A DNA stretch of 64,000 nt from NCBI GenBank assembly GCA_036785705.1, contig JAWUZG010000015.1, forward strand, positions 4,169,001 through 4,233,000, in the 5' to 3' direction. This document shows, in pieces, positions 37,601-51,000 of this stretch. The DNA comes from Acanthornis magna. Its lineage: Eukaryota > Chordata > Aves > Passeriformes > Acanthizidae. Every line of letters starts with the position of its first letter. Positions within the stretch are counted from its first letter, which is position 1. Under the pieces are notes generated by a model. It saw only the letters and a list, made by a program, of their open reading frames with translations. It was not told the DNA's origin and searched no databases. A program made the translations under genes and the position numbers.

Positions 37601-40600
37601 CTTGGCATTGCATTACTGAAATCGGAGGAGCTTTGCAGATTTACACCAGCTGAGGATTTGGGCATAGGTGTTTCCTGAGTGAGAAAAATCTGAAGGGAAA
37701 GAACTACTCCATTCAGTTTATTTTTACAGAGCAGAGTCTACAGAAAGTGGTCACTTTGCCAAAGAAGCCGGAATCACCTCACGGCTGTTGGTGCATGAGC
37801 AATAACGCCTTAAGGGGATTCACAAATTTGTGCTGTGACAAAACTCTACCATTCCTGCCAAGAAACGGGAACCACTGCAGTTTAATGTCCTTTTTTCTTC
37901 TGCTAAACAGCAGTATAAATGGCATTTTTGTGCTTGGAAACTTCAGGCCCACACTTTCACCCTACTAATTGTGACCGCATTTGCAGTTGCCGTAAACGAC
38001 CACGTCCCTCATAATTGCACATGAAGCCACACATGCATGAGCTTTCCCGAGCACCATGGTGTCACTTGACTGCCACAAGAAATGTGCTTCCCACCCACTT
38101 TGCTTGCTTTATTTCTCTCTTTCTTAGCTCATCACACAATTTTGCAAGTGTAGGGCACCTCACTTATCCCTTCCCTCACAGTTCCCCCCTTGCTTCAATG
38201 GCTTGCAGATATGGGATGGGCTGTTGGGATGGAAATGGTTTTGCAGAGCCCACAATCACTGGAGTTTGAGACCTACACTTTAAATGTGCCTATAATGTGT
38301 CTGTTACTCATTGCTTTGTTTCACTGGGTGTGTCATCTGTCATTTTCCCTTAATGAGGAGCTGTTACAAGGCAAGTTTATTCACCCTTACCGGGTGTTGG
38401 AAGATCAAACCACGTGGGGTGATAAGATTATAAACACTTTGCTGGAGGGCTGAAAATACTCTGGAATGGGATGAGAGATTTAACATGTTCACAGAGCCAC
38501 GACTTGCCAGTGAGAGGAAGGTGGTATCGTTCCAGAGAGCGGAGGAAATCATAACTGGGCAAGGATGAGATGTGTAAGTTACAGGAAATATTAAAATTCA
38601 ACAAAATCTGCTCTGACACCCAAGCCTCAAATAACGCTTCTAGGGATGGATTAATTATTCAGGCAGAAATCCGCACCCACCCAAGCTTGTTACCTGCAAA
38701 TCTGCCAAACCCAGCCCAGCACTGCTCCTTCAGAAGCACAGCCACCCTGAAAACATTTGTATTAAAATTGTACAGCTCTTTGGAGACACTTCTATGGAGG
38801 ATTGCAATGTGGTGTTGCAATGGGAACACCACTGCAAGTTAAATCACTGCTTTGGCAGGAGATCGCAAGCAGCCATGTGCGGGGAGCTCCCGAGAACGTG
38901 GACAGAAGAAAATGGGAAGAGGGGCAGGCCTGAAGATCCAAGTGCAGAGGGAGCAGAGAAAAAAAAAAAAAGGCTTTGTGAAAAAGCAAACAGGCTGTCC
39001 TTGGAGAGGGCTACAAGGAGAAACATGAATTTGCACTCAGTTGCTCAGGATGTTAGAATCTCAGCTCCTCTTGAGAGTCCCTTTCTGAAAAACCTAGAGA
39101 GCACTCCCTATCTGATAAAGAATATTACAAAAAACCACCCCAGTTTCCCTTTATTTGTGTGTCTCACTTCATATGCACAAACTTTTTTATTTGTAAGGTT
39201 AATCTGTTTCCCTTTTCTGGAGTTGAGATGAGGTTTTCTTCGAGGTCCAAGAGGGTACCATATGCAGTCCTTTACCTTCTTCTGCTGCATGGACAGCTGC
39301 CACCTTCCTAGGAAGGCCTATTTTAGCAATTTAACCTGAAAATTGTTGGCTATTCAAGAGATACCAATGAGGACTCTCACTTTTTCCTGGTCTCTTCCTG
39401 TGGTATATTGATGGCTCTTACTGAAGATCTCGGTACAGGATATTGAGAAGTTGCTGAGTACAACTAAGACTGGATTCACTGGAGATAGTGGTAGAATAAA
39501 AATGTGCATCTGCCTGATGCTTTCCCATCTTGCCATAACACAAAAAATTTGGATTCAGGATCCCCAGAGTCTGAGGCCCAGTTTATTTTCATTCTAGCCT
39601 TAATCTGATCTCAGATAAGGAGGTTGGGTCACCCCAAATGGTCCCACAGCAATTTGTGGTACGAGCAGGATTGGTAGTTTTCTTACAAGAACCATGACAA
39701 CCTGGAAAGGGAAACTCAGAGCATCTGCACACAGAGCAGATTTCAACATCAGACATAGCCAAAGCCTGGTGAGTAATGAAAGCCAGGGGGGCAGAAGGTC
39801 ACAGGCTTGTGCAGAAGAGGTGAGAGACACTAAAGGAGGTGGAAGTGGGTTTCCAAGAAATGAAAGGTTCAGAAGAGCTGAGATGACAGCGAGCAATGAT
39901 GACAAGGAGGGCGTGGGAGACTTCAGGATGATTTTACCTCAAACTGCAGGATGAAAACATGAGAGGAAATATAAGAGGAAACACTACACAAGCTCTAGGG
40001 GAAAATAAACCAGAGATTCCCTCTAACAGATTTAACCCCTGTGTCTCGAGCAGACTTATTCATACCTCTGCACTTTGGGGAAGTTCAACCATGAACCAGC
40101 TTGCACCTTTGCCCTTTGCACCATTTCTTCTGAAGGATAAAAAGCGTGAAAAAAAATTAACTGGGAGGAGAAATGTCCTATAAATCATCCAAGCAGAAGT
40201 AGAGGTTTGACAATTTTTCACTTGTATCTTGCTGTTGATAAAAAGGTGATTTCCAAACCAATAGACCTTAAACAGAGATACTCCAAAGGCTTTTAGAAAA
40301 AATTTACGTGTACAGAGGCAAAGTTGCAGAACTGGGCCCTAAGTGGAATTAAAATGGATTAAGCAATAGTATATAATGTTGAAAAAGCATTTAAGCAACA
40401 GTGACAGTATTTTGGGGACATTTGTTGGCAAAACTTAAATATGGCCACAAAAAAAGGAAGCATATGCACAGTCAATCACCTTAATACCACTACTTAATGA
40501 AGAGGATTGGGAATTAGGAAGAGCTGGATGGCATAAAATCAGAGCAGGGGAGGATGGAATGAAGAGGTGATGCCTGTTACCCAGAGATAAAGGGGACACA

Positions 40601-41626
40601 GAAAAAGAGGAGATCATGAGGGTATCTAGGCAGCTGCAGAAAATCATCCTGCAGAGCAGTGTTTGTGGTGAGAGCAGGGAAAGTGCCTGTGTGTGTAGGA
40701 GTGCATGAATGAGATGAATCATTTTCAGAAGTGGAGTCCCGTGAGCAGCAGAACCAACGTAGCCCTTGGACATAAAGCTCGGGACTGACTGACTCGATTT
40801 ATTGATGTCTCACAGGGGATGAGCTCATACAGCAGGTTCAGTGGGAGCACTGACAAAATCATTTTCCTTAATCATTTTCCTGAACCCAGGCACCTCTTTT
40901 CCTAAGACTTATAAGCACTTAATATCTTTCAATGCACTGACAAATGGGTTGAAATTGGGTAACAAGTCCAGGGGATATTAGGGAGAAATAGATAACATTC
41001 TACTATTTTATTTTTTTAAACCATAGATTTTTTTTTTAAATAGCATTTATCAAGTAAATTACTACGATCAAATTGAAGCTGATGGAGCTTGCTCCCAGTT
41101 CCACAGCTCAGTGCCTCATGGTCTGGGAGAGCTGGGTTATCCTCACCACATGCCATGTGAATATTCAGCCTGCTGTAATTGGGGATGGTACAACTAGCTC
41201 TATCTGTATGACAAAGGCAATTAAAAGACTCTGGAAGATTTTATTACCTGGAATAGTTGAAAAATTGCAGAAGTGTTAAAGCACTGATCAAAATTTTACT
41301 AATGTTAATTATGTTTTCAGGCATTTCACTACTTCCTTCTTTTCAGCAAAGGCCAGGAGAGGCATCAAGGAACTGCCACAGTGGTGACAGTCCCTGTAAC
41401 ATCCCCAGCAGCAGCAGCCAGGAAGTCCTGCTAAAAATCCCATTTTCCTTTGGGAGAAAAACTTGTATTTCTAGGCTTGAGTACTCTGAGCAAAATCTGT
41501 ATGTCTAAAGGAATTGTGGAACATTTTAAGTCAAGTTTTTCCGAGGGCTTTTACACTGAGCTTCAACAAGTCAAAGAATCAAGGCCAGCAAAATCTTATG
41601 TCCTGAGGGATGACCAAGAAAAATGT
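34681..41626. other. long non-coding interval
   Basis: Over 7 kb I see no gene. The longest frames are 163 codons (36241-36732 plus) and 145 codons (38794-39231 plus), and neither shows a domain. A G-rich stretch near 37207-37226 has only three long G tracts. An A12 run lies near 38960. A CACGTG E-box lies at about 38413. Confidence 0.55.
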
Positions 41627-41644
41627 TTCCAGAAGCTTCCAGAA
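41627..41644. promoter_or_regulatory. perfect four-unit heat-shock element
   Basis: The sequence TTCCAGAAGCTTCCAGAA is four alternating nTTCn/nGAAn pentamers in exact register (TTC-CA-GAA-GC-TTC-CA-GAA). This is the arrangement bound by HSF trimers, where three units suffice. All twelve fixed bases match; chance occurrence in a 64 kb window is under 1 percent. There is no promoter or TATA box next to it, so it would act as a distal site or be fortuitous. Confidence 0.5.
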
Positions 41645-43591
41645 AATACACTTAGCACTGTGATTGAACCCTGAAGAAATTAACCTCAGAAAAGACTGCA
41701 AATTAGAGCTCTCTATAGATTTGCTAATTATTCTATGAAATTGAATGGGGAATCTTAAATAGCCGTTAGACTTAAATATACATTTTCAGATACATTATGA
41801 TTACTTTTCATCTACATGAAAGTAATACCCTAAATAGAGAGTGCTGAACGATTGTAAAGGACAGCAAAGTCCCTGTCCAGAGATACTTAAAATCAGTGCA
41901 AATATCAGATGGAAGACAGGGGTAAAATAAGCAAGAAAATGAACATTACCATAGCAGGCAGATGGTCGTGCTGGGTAGAAGGGGATTTCTCTTCCCATAA
42001 AATACTTCAGAATTTTAAAATGTTCCCAACCTGCATGTAGAGGAAGCCAAATCTTCTCAATGTGTTTTGCTGAAACTATTAAAAGAAAACAAATAACTAA
42101 ACAGTTTGGTTTTCAGCAACATCAAAAATTAATCCCCAAACTGAAAGAAAAATTTGAAAACACTGGAAATAGCCAGAAGCTGGATGTTTTCTGCTTTGGG
42201 TTTGTTTGTTCTTAAGTAACCGGAAGCTCCTTCCAAAATAATAGAAAAAGTAAAATTACCTTATCTGTTTGGTTGGGTTTTCGTTTGCAAAATGTTTTGT
42301 GGGGAAATCCTTGTGATTTACTGCTCACCTCCTTTGGAAAAGAATTGTCAGAGCCTGGGAGCTCCAAGCTGTGTGAGTGCCGTGACTCAGATGTCACAGC
42401 TCTGCATCATTTTGCAGGGGCAGTGAGATGTGACGCTTGGGACTGGGGAAGGTGAACTGCTCTGACTCATCTGGAGAGGCAAAGGTGGATTCCTCACAGT
42501 GCTCTGACTTTTCCATGGAGACATCTCCGTAGAGTGACCTCAGCGCTGCAAACACAGCCCCCAGAGGAGCACTTTGCTGAGCTGGTGCTCAGCACTTCAG
42601 ATCCTATGCTCATCACCGCGGGATGCAGCAGCTGCTCTGCGCTCCTGGAGACCCATCCTCGGGAGGACAGCTGAAAAGAAACCTCTCAGCAGAAGGACAC
42701 AACTAAGAGAGCTCCTGGGAGCACTGTGTGGAGCTGATGATGAAACCTGCTCCCAAAAAACAAATTTCAGCTTTCTGTTGCCTTGGCAGGTCTTTTCTGG
42801 CTGTATCCAGGTCTCCACTGTTCATCAGCAACTCTAGAAACTCCAGACCAACCCAGTGCAATGTCCTGTGCTTAAAACTAACAGCAATTCCATGCCAAGT
42901 TTTGAGTAAAGGAATAGACCAATTTTAATTTTTTTTTTTTCATCTAAGTGTGGTCAGCCACCTGCCTTGCCTAGATCAAGAAAAGCCCTTTTTTTCCTGC
43001 AGGTGCACTGGGGAAAGGCCATGTGCCTTTGCACCCTCACATATGTGAAAGGGCTGGCCCTGCACCTCTGCTGAGCTCTGTGTCTGTTCAGCAGACAAAA
43101 GGGCAAGAAACAGCAGGTTTGAAACAAGTAGACAGCCAAAAAAAAGCAGAGCTGATGCATTTGTCATTAACTTGGGGTTTGTAGTAGTTGAGTACAAAAT
43201 CTGAAGAACCACCCAGCTGTCAGGCAATTATTCATTTTTTTTTTATCTTGTCAGATACCAGGAAAGTGCTTCTCTTCAGTAATGAACAAAATAAAACTGC
43301 CAGGAGAACCACTGTAGTCCTACCTTCCCGAGCAGCCCTTTTTGAATGGTGCATTTGGTGCCATTTGTGGAAAGAAGCAGGGCTTGGTCTGCAACTGAAG
43401 GAGTGAAATCACTGAGCTTTGGGACAGAGGAGCTACATCATCCCTTGGTTCACAGGATGTGGTGCCAGGGTTTATCCCAGGACAGAAAATTCAATGAATT
43501 AACTCTTTGTCTGAGCAAAGACTCTCATATACTTTGGTGATGAGCATAGGAAGAGAAGAGAATAAATAAGAAGGGAATACGAAGAGAATAT

Positions 43592-43844
43592 GAGAGGAGA
43601 GGAGAGGAGAGGAGAGGAGAGGAGAGGAGAGGAGAGGAGAGGAGAGGAGAGGAGAGGAGAGGAGAGGAGAGGAGAGGAGAGGAGAGGAGAGGAGAGGAGA
43701 GGAGAGGAGAGGAGAGGAGAGGAGAGGAGAGGAGGGGAGGGGAGGGGAGGGGAGAGGAGAGGAGAGGAGAGGAGAGGAGAGGAGAGGAGAGGAGAGGAGA
43801 GGAGAGGAGAGGAGAGGAGAGGAGAGGAGAGGAGAGGAGAGGAG
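43592..43844 (+). repeat. (GGAGA)n pentanucleotide array, about 50 units
   Basis: This 253-base polypurine tandem has four consecutive variant units (GGAGG) at 43731-43750. It is the same motif as 32444-32602 but on the opposite strand. Purity is otherwise complete, which implies recent expansion. The duplex can adopt triplex (H-DNA) structures. The 140-150 codon Arg/Glu/Gly and Ser/Leu frames here are repeat artefacts. Confidence 0.97.
43734..43752 (+). other. strong G-quadruplex motif inside the array
   Basis: Four tracts of exactly four G are separated by single A loops. Single-base loops with four-tetrad tracts give among the most stable quadruplexes known. The motif arises from four neighbouring units that each carry the same A to G change (43735, 43740, 43745, 43750), so the variant probably spread by slippage within the array. 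Confidence 0.8.
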
Positions 43845-46800
43845 CTGTGGAAAGCTAGTCCTAGGTCTAAAGGCTTGCAGGACAGAGGAACATTTTATCT
43901 GGTTTGGGACCAAGGAGTTCTATCACATACTGGACATTCACACACTAAAAGCTGCCCATGGCATAACTCCAGCTGGCAAGGAATATTTCTTCCATTCCTG
44001 CATCATTTTCACTCGAATAAATTGCTGTTCAGCTATGACTAAAACCTATGAAAATGGCCAGAGGCTCTTCATTGACAGCTATAGCAATTCTATAGGATTA
44101 TTGGCCCATCCTCAAGAATTTTAAAGAGAAATGAAGCCATCAGCTCAAAGCACAAAATAAATGCATTCAACTCCATTGCTGAAAGCTCCCCCTGCCCATG
44201 AGGGACACTTGCAATGGCCACAGAGAATCCAACTGCCTTCAATATTTGTTAGTAAGAAAACAATCTGTTCATTTATTAATTTTTAGAAAATGTTATGGCA
44301 TTTGTACAAGGCAATATTGGTTTGGTTGCTATAGATCTTGCACAGGCTGACTCCTCTGTTTAACTTTCTATATTCTAAATAGGTCCCATTGACTTTCATG
44401 AGTCTGCTTGTAAGTAAAGATAACTTAGAGGATCAAAGCCCTATAAACTGTGTCATTAAATTTTAAGAAGTCAGAAGCTGCACGTTCTCTTCCCAGGCTG
44501 TACCAGCATCTCCCATGAGTGCTAATGAGACCAGCTCTCATGTCGCCGTTCTCTGGACATCAGAAGACACAGATTTGATTTTAGGCTTGATTGCACAGAT
44601 GAAAATGAGCAATAACTCATGAAAATCAGTGTAGGTATACATGGCAGTCTAAATACAGCTGATGAAGTTCATGTTCATGTTGAGAACTTGTCCAAAGTTC
44701 AGTTCTCTACTTAATACACATGATGCATCTGGTCTGTAGAGTAGGTTAGAAGAGCTCATTAGAATTGATTCTTCATGTATTTGTCAATAATTCCAGCAGG
44801 AAAAAAAAAAAGAGGGGAAAAAAAAAAACACTACACTGAGATTAACAGAGTGATTCAGCTCAGGAACGTGTGGGAAAGATGACTCAGATTTTAGCCAAAG
44901 TGACTGTCTCCTCCATACCTGGTAGGAGAGTTTTCCTGGAAATCAGGCAGGGTTTTACTGTTAACAGGGTTTATTGAAGTAGGAAGTGAGAAAAGAGAAG
45001 CGGGAAGAACTTTGTCTTTCTAGAACCTTTTCAAGCCAGTGCAGAGGTGTGGGAGGGAAGAGGATGAGAGCATCATCCCAACACTGGTTTTTTACAGCTA
45101 TCTTCCAAACAAATAAAAAAGGTGGGAGCTGCTGAAGAGCCCCCAGACAAAGATTGTTCCAACAGATCTCTTTGGCTCTACCTAAAGTGCAGAATGGAAG
45201 ACAACTTCCAGTGATTCCAGGACAGGACACTTTCCATCACAAGCACCCCTGGCCACAGTTTTGGCAGCCTAGAGGGACTGAGGGAGCCCTGCTGCATCCC
45301 AGCCAGCTCTGCCAATGGGGGAGATGGGGGCCAGCCCCAAAGAGCATTTCTGGAGCCACCTCTGCCCTGCAGTTTCCATGTGACAGCTCAGAGGATGTGA
45401 AAAACACCCCAGGTGGGACTTCCTGCCTCACTGCCAAGCTTTTTTGTGAGATACCATCGCATCAGACCAGCTACTGAATCACCTCTGCAGAACCTGGCTG
45501 TCCCCTCCTTGCAAAGGCACGGCTTTCCCTGAACTCTGTGAACATTCCTGCAAAAGGGGGTTCTACCCAAATAAAAAGCCAGAATTTGAAGGAAGATGAA
45601 TGGGAAAGAAGTCGGGAGGCAAACTCCTGTCACCACACTTCAAATGCTGCTTTTCAGAACGAGACAGGGAGTAGCATCCAGTGCAAGTTCCAGGTAGAGC
45701 CAAAACCCCAGGGGACACCTTTTGCTGGGCCAAACATCCCTGGAAAGGTGGATGGTAAAACAAGCACATCCTGGACAGGGGGCACCCATAAATCATTCAT
45801 GAAAAGAATAGGAAACATCATAGCCACGGCAAAGAGAATGCTAATTTGCTTTTGCAACCTGATCAAATGGAATGACTGGCCTTGAGGGATGCAGCCATTT
45901 TGGGGGTTGATTGCTGCAGTTAATACAGAGCATTAACTTTGCAGCTTTGCTCCAGGCAGAACTTGTCCCAAGTGATCTAAAACTTTCAATGCACTTATTC
46001 TATCAGAAGATTTGTGTGTGTGTGAGAGACTGCCTAATTAATGAGTTTCTTTTCAATATTAATATGCAGAAAAGTTTACTGCCTCAAAGGTGTGTCAATA
46101 TATACATTTTTCTGGTTAAAGAAGCTTGCCTTTGGCTATTCTAAAATATAAAAACTATTAATTAAAGTATACAGCGCTTTAGAAAAAAAAAGAGATCGAA
46201 TTGCTGAAGTCTTTGGGGAGAATTGGTACAGAATTTATGCCAAATGTCTCAATTAATTGATATGCTAAAATGAGCAACCTGGAGTATTTTAGTAAAGATT
46301 TTTCACAAAGCTTCACCTACTCCCTCCCAGTCATCAAAGAATACTGTTGAGTGATTTCAGACCGGGTGGAATCAAGAAAAACAAATGCACAAACTCCTCC
46401 AAACCTGTTGAGTTGCTCCTTTCCTTGAAGAAAGACCTGCAGGGACCTGGGAAATGTGGAGCCCTTGTGGAGCTGCTGGTTGTGCTCTCCCCACCTCGGA
46501 CCTGTGCCTGGCAGAGGTCAGATACCACCAAATGCTACCAAATGCTGGTCCTTTCCCAGCCATCCTCTGCTTGGTGCCTCCCAAGGCTGGCACGGCCCCT
46601 CCAGACAAGAACAAATCCCTGCAGAGTGCAGCCTGTCCCCAGAAGCACTCCCCACCCTGCACCAACAGGGAGACACCAACAAGGATGGAGGAAAAGGAGC
46701 ATTATTGCTTTCATTTTTACATATGGGAAACTAAGTATGGATGCAAGACAGGTCTCCAAAGCAAATTCTTCATTATTTTGTCTTGCTTAAAGAGCTTCAG

Positions 46801-47506
46801 AAACAATTTTGTCTGAGTGATTTTTGTCAGAGGTTATAGAGGAAGCCTCTGGAAAAGCCAAAGGCCAAGAGCTGTGTACAAAGCCAGTGTTTTAACTGCA
46901 TAACTATTCTTTCTCCCCAGTGGGAGCCTGAATAAAATATTTACCAAATTATCCTTCCCCTTCCTAAATTTCCCATAGCATATGATATTATCCTTTCCTA
47001 CCTGGAAAATCCTGCCATAAACCTCCACCAGTGACTGCTTAATATGCTGAGCACAGCCTTGCAGGGAGCAGAGCCTTTCAGAGAGCCCTCCCAGCCTGTC
47101 TGGACCCCAAATTACTGCCTGCAGACACTACAGCAAACATTCCAGGAAAGTGGAAGGAAATAAAGTCGCTTATCTTAATCAGTCTGAGGAGCTGATGAGG
47201 AAAAACAGCTGATGTCCACAAAGCAAGGCTGAAGTAAAGGGCGAGAAATTGTGGCCATAAGGATGTAAACAGCCCATGAGTGTCTTCTCACAGGGGGATG
47301 ATTGGGAAATTGGGTGGGTTTCTTGAGCAAAGATCTTCTGGCCAGAAAACTCTTATTTTGCAAAGATAGTGCTGAAGTTTTTTGTTTCCTTCTGGGCAGG
47401 TGATTATTATATCTCATGTGAGGGGGTTCCATAAGCACAAGTTGCTATGAGGTGATAGAAGAAGTAGCAGGTGCAAAGAGTCTTCGGACTAAAAGAAAAA
47501 ATTCTC
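43845..47506. other. non-coding interval
   Basis: No gene is recognised. Two poly(A)-rich runs lie near 44800-44830. AT-rich DNA at about 46020-46260 has three TAATTA-type cores, too spread out to call. The longest frame is 147 codons (46347-46790 plus), overlapping 120- and 97-codon frames in other phases, which argues against coding. Confidence 0.5.
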
Positions 47507-47540
47507 CCTAAACTAAAATTTAGTTTAGGAAACTAAATTT
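47507..47540. other. two overlapping perfect inverted repeats
   Basis: 47507-47529 has 11-base arms around one central base (CCTAAACTAAA and its complement). 47516-47540 has 11-base arms (AAATTTAGTTT and its complement) around AGG. They share the middle TTTAGTTT, so the DNA or an RNA copy could switch between two hairpins. No gene is adjacent. Confidence 0.8.
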
Positions 47541-47839
47541 CTTGCTTGCTGGGGCTAAGAGAAGGATGGGAGAGAAAGGCAGGAAAAGGGAAAACTGAAA
47601 TGTGCCTTTTCTTTCTTCCCCAACTCCCTGTAGTTGCAAGGCAGGTCTTTGCAAAATAAGAGATAAGCAGCTGCTCAATGTAGGAGCGGTAGAGTTAAAA
47701 AAAATAGTGTGCTTTATAGATGTTATTTGATCTCTAATAAATACACTGAATATGGGATTTTTGCATGGTGCTTTGATCTCAGGGAAGCATATTCCAGCCG
47801 AGCTGCTGCCACCCCTCTAATGAGTGGTGTTGGAGGCCC

Positions 47840-48065
47840 TACAAAAACCGCGGCTGGTGAAAGTGGGGAGGAAGAATGCAAACTCCGGCATCCCTGCTCC
47901 AAAGTAGGTCAGGCTGCTCCGAAGGCAGCGGCACCACATCATCCCTGCTGGGGTGGCAGACACCCGTGCAGGGCGAGGAGCTGCCCGAGCTGCTGAGGGC
48001 AGGTGAGGTGTGAGGCAGCTCAGAGCTCCATATGGCTCAGCCGATGGTCGCAGCTCGGGAGTGAG
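47840..48065. other. small CpG-richer patch
   Basis: About fifteen CpGs occur in about 225 bases, above the neighbours. No promoter element or exon is recognised. It may be an orphan CpG island. Confidence 0.3.
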
Positions 48066-51000
48066 AGCTCTGGCAGCCCAGGCTGAGAGCTGCAAAGGAC
48101 TGAGGAGGTGCCACAGCAGATGCCTCGTGTCTGCTACAAACCTGTCCTGGGCTCGCTTGCAAAATCCTGAACTGCCAGCAGGAAAAAAAACATAAAAGAG
48201 GATTTTTCTTTAGGACTGGTGCATAACTGGGACCTTGCAAGGTTTTAGAGGCTGTGCTCCAGCTGCAAGCCCATCCAGGAGCCCTCCAGCCCTGTCTGAC
48301 AGTGACTGCTCACACCTGTACCTCCCTGACTTCACAGGAACAGGCACTGGGCTCCCCAGGGAGCTCTGACCGGGTGCCAGGCATTTGGAGAGCCAAGCTG
48401 CTTTATCTGCACAGCTCAGAAGACTCCCCACACACACACGGGCTTTTTAGGATCAGGAACATCTCTAGATCTCGGGGAGTCCTGTTTCACAGCTGACATC
48501 CAAGGTGCTGCAATCCCATTACTAACCGACCAGCTAAAACAGGAAGGGAGCCTTACCTGCTGCCAGCTCCTGTAATAACGTGTCCTAGGAGCACTTTCTT
48601 GCTCTTTCAAGTCATGCACACACAAGTTATTTTACAAAGTGGTCTCTTGTCTGAGCCTCACGAACTTGTTTTACCCATAAGGTGTCTCAGATTGGAGCAA
48701 GGAGTGCCAGAGGGGAAGCAGGGTTACACGGGATTGCACCACAGAAACCACCCAGCTGCAGAGGATTGCTCTTTTTGCCATGGGCTGACTTGCTTATGCA
48801 GGTTTGCGCTGTTATCAAATGTTTGTTACGACACGGGGAAAAACACTGAGCTGAGCCAGGCCTGTTCTGTGATCTGGATTATCCACTCTCTGCTTCCCCA
48901 CAGGAGATTTATGGAGAGAGTTTTCTGTACTAACCAAAAAAAAAATCCTCATCCTGAATAGCCTATCTGTGGGAGAAGGGACTGGCAGCAATTGTCTTTA
49001 AAGAGCTTCTCCTAGAGCAGTGTGAAAGCTGTTTTTAGTCCCTCAGCTGGAAAGTCTCAGATAGGATAAGCCTGAATGCCAGCCTACAGGCTGTTAGCAT
49101 CTCTCTAATTCCTTCCTTAACTTGTCACCTGAGCAAGGGACAGTATTGTGTTTCTGCTTCTTTTCACTTCGTAATTTGAAATTTTAGAATAGAATCGGCA
49201 CACCTGAAACTTTAACAGCCTGTCTGCAAGACATGGACTGGGATTCGAGGAAACTGCTTTTAATCCTGTCTGCTGGGTGTGGGTTTTCCCCAAATCTCAT
49301 TTCCTATTGTAGGTTTGGATGGCTTCTAACTCCAATTAGCCTAACACAATAAAAACAGAGGGCTGAGTTTCAGAGGATGTCTTGCAGGGGCAGAGATATC
49401 ATAACTCAATGTGGAGCAAGGCTTTTCTATCTTCCCTGCCTCCCTTCCCTCCAGAAATTAGAATTTTACCTCCTAAAACATGAGCTTTTTTACAAGCAGT
49501 TTAAGGACTCTTCTACTCTCAGGGTTGACCATTTTCAGATTTTTGCTGCATCCACGCTGGCTGGAAACCTTCGTCTCTTAATTAATGCTGGAACTCTGGT
49601 ATATCCATATGACTCCAAGGTCTAGGGTTTTCAGAAAAATGCCAGGTGTCATGAGACTCCTCATAAAATCATGACAGTTAGCAAGCTGAATACACAAAGA
49701 ACAGTCTTGTACCTTTTTTTCTCTAAAGTTACTTCTATTTTAGTGTAAGGAATCCTAGAAAGAAAAAGAGCAAAGTGCCCACAAAAGATCCTTGTGTCAT
49801 GAAGCAAAACCTGGAATAAAAGTCTCGGCTCTGTTCCCCTAAAAAGAGGTAGGTTCTGAAGGTGCAGTCTATCAGACAATACACCAGTTTGTAAAGGCAT
49901 TGGAAACACTTGTTGGAAAAGCCAGAAGCTGCCAGTTGAAAACCGAGGGTTTAAAATGTGAAGGATCAAAATACAGCAACATTAAACCCTTAAAAAAGGA
50001 GGGTAAAATTGAACAAAGAATCCAGGCTGCGACTGGTTGTCCTCCAGTAATTCTGAAACCTGGCTAAACATAGAAAAAGAGGCCCTGAAACTTCTCCTGG
50101 ACAGAACTGGTGTTTATAACTTGAAATGGCGATGCTGGATGTTTGACTTCGAACTGCAGGCAGATTATTCATGTTTCCTCAGCACTGGTGTGCTGTTAAA
50201 CTATTAAAATTTTTAAAAGTGCCATTTAGTAAGCTATGAAATGACTGTGGCAGCAAAGGACTCTTCTCCCCACACAGGGCCCTGCCATGGTTCATCCCCA
50301 TCTGTGGAGTATCACAGGTGGCTGCGGAGGAAAGGTGGGGATATTGTCCTGTTTGTCACCCCTGCCAGGAATGAACTCCTCCATTAACCAGGCATGCTTG
50401 GAGAGCGGTTAAATTGTCTTTGGTTGCTTTGTTTTTCCATTGACAATAACTTTTTCAGCATCACAGACCTCTGTGGCCAATTTAATCCTGCCCATCCTGC
50501 TCCTCTGATTGCTGGGGCTGATCTAGAGCTGAGGTACCGTGAGGCCAACCCTCTTCACAAGCTTCTTCTTCAAGGGAAAGAGCTGTTAACCCAAATTACT
50601 TGGCAGCTCTAAGAAATTCTAGCAGGTAATTTTTGCAGTGCTGTCAGTCACTCTCAGCCCCCGTGGCTGCACTAGTTGCTCTGAACAACTACAGTAGCTC
50701 TGATCATGAATTACTGTGATTTGTCAGCAGTAATATAAACCCAGGGAGGGTTTTGATGCTTTTGCCAGCTACGTGTGAAAGAAAATATTTGAGTGAAGTT
50801 GTCTAAGCCAGGTTGGGTACAGAAAAGGGGGTTTAAAAAGCCAACCTGACCCGCCCACATATATTTCATGCAGTGGTGAAACCAGCCCTCTGCCTGGATT
50901 TAAGACCAGTGGATATATTTAATCTCCTTGAATAACTCCTGATGGGTGTTGGACTTGTTCCCCCTGGAAATTACAATACAATCCTGCATACCATCTAAAT

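Noticed and set aside
32444..43844. CRISPR-like repetition
   Set aside because: The arrays are contiguous simple repeats without spacers, in a vertebrate genome.
43491..44042. 140-150 codon frames through the GGAGA array
   Set aside because: They have the same repeat origin; both strands are open across the array because its unit contains no stop codon.
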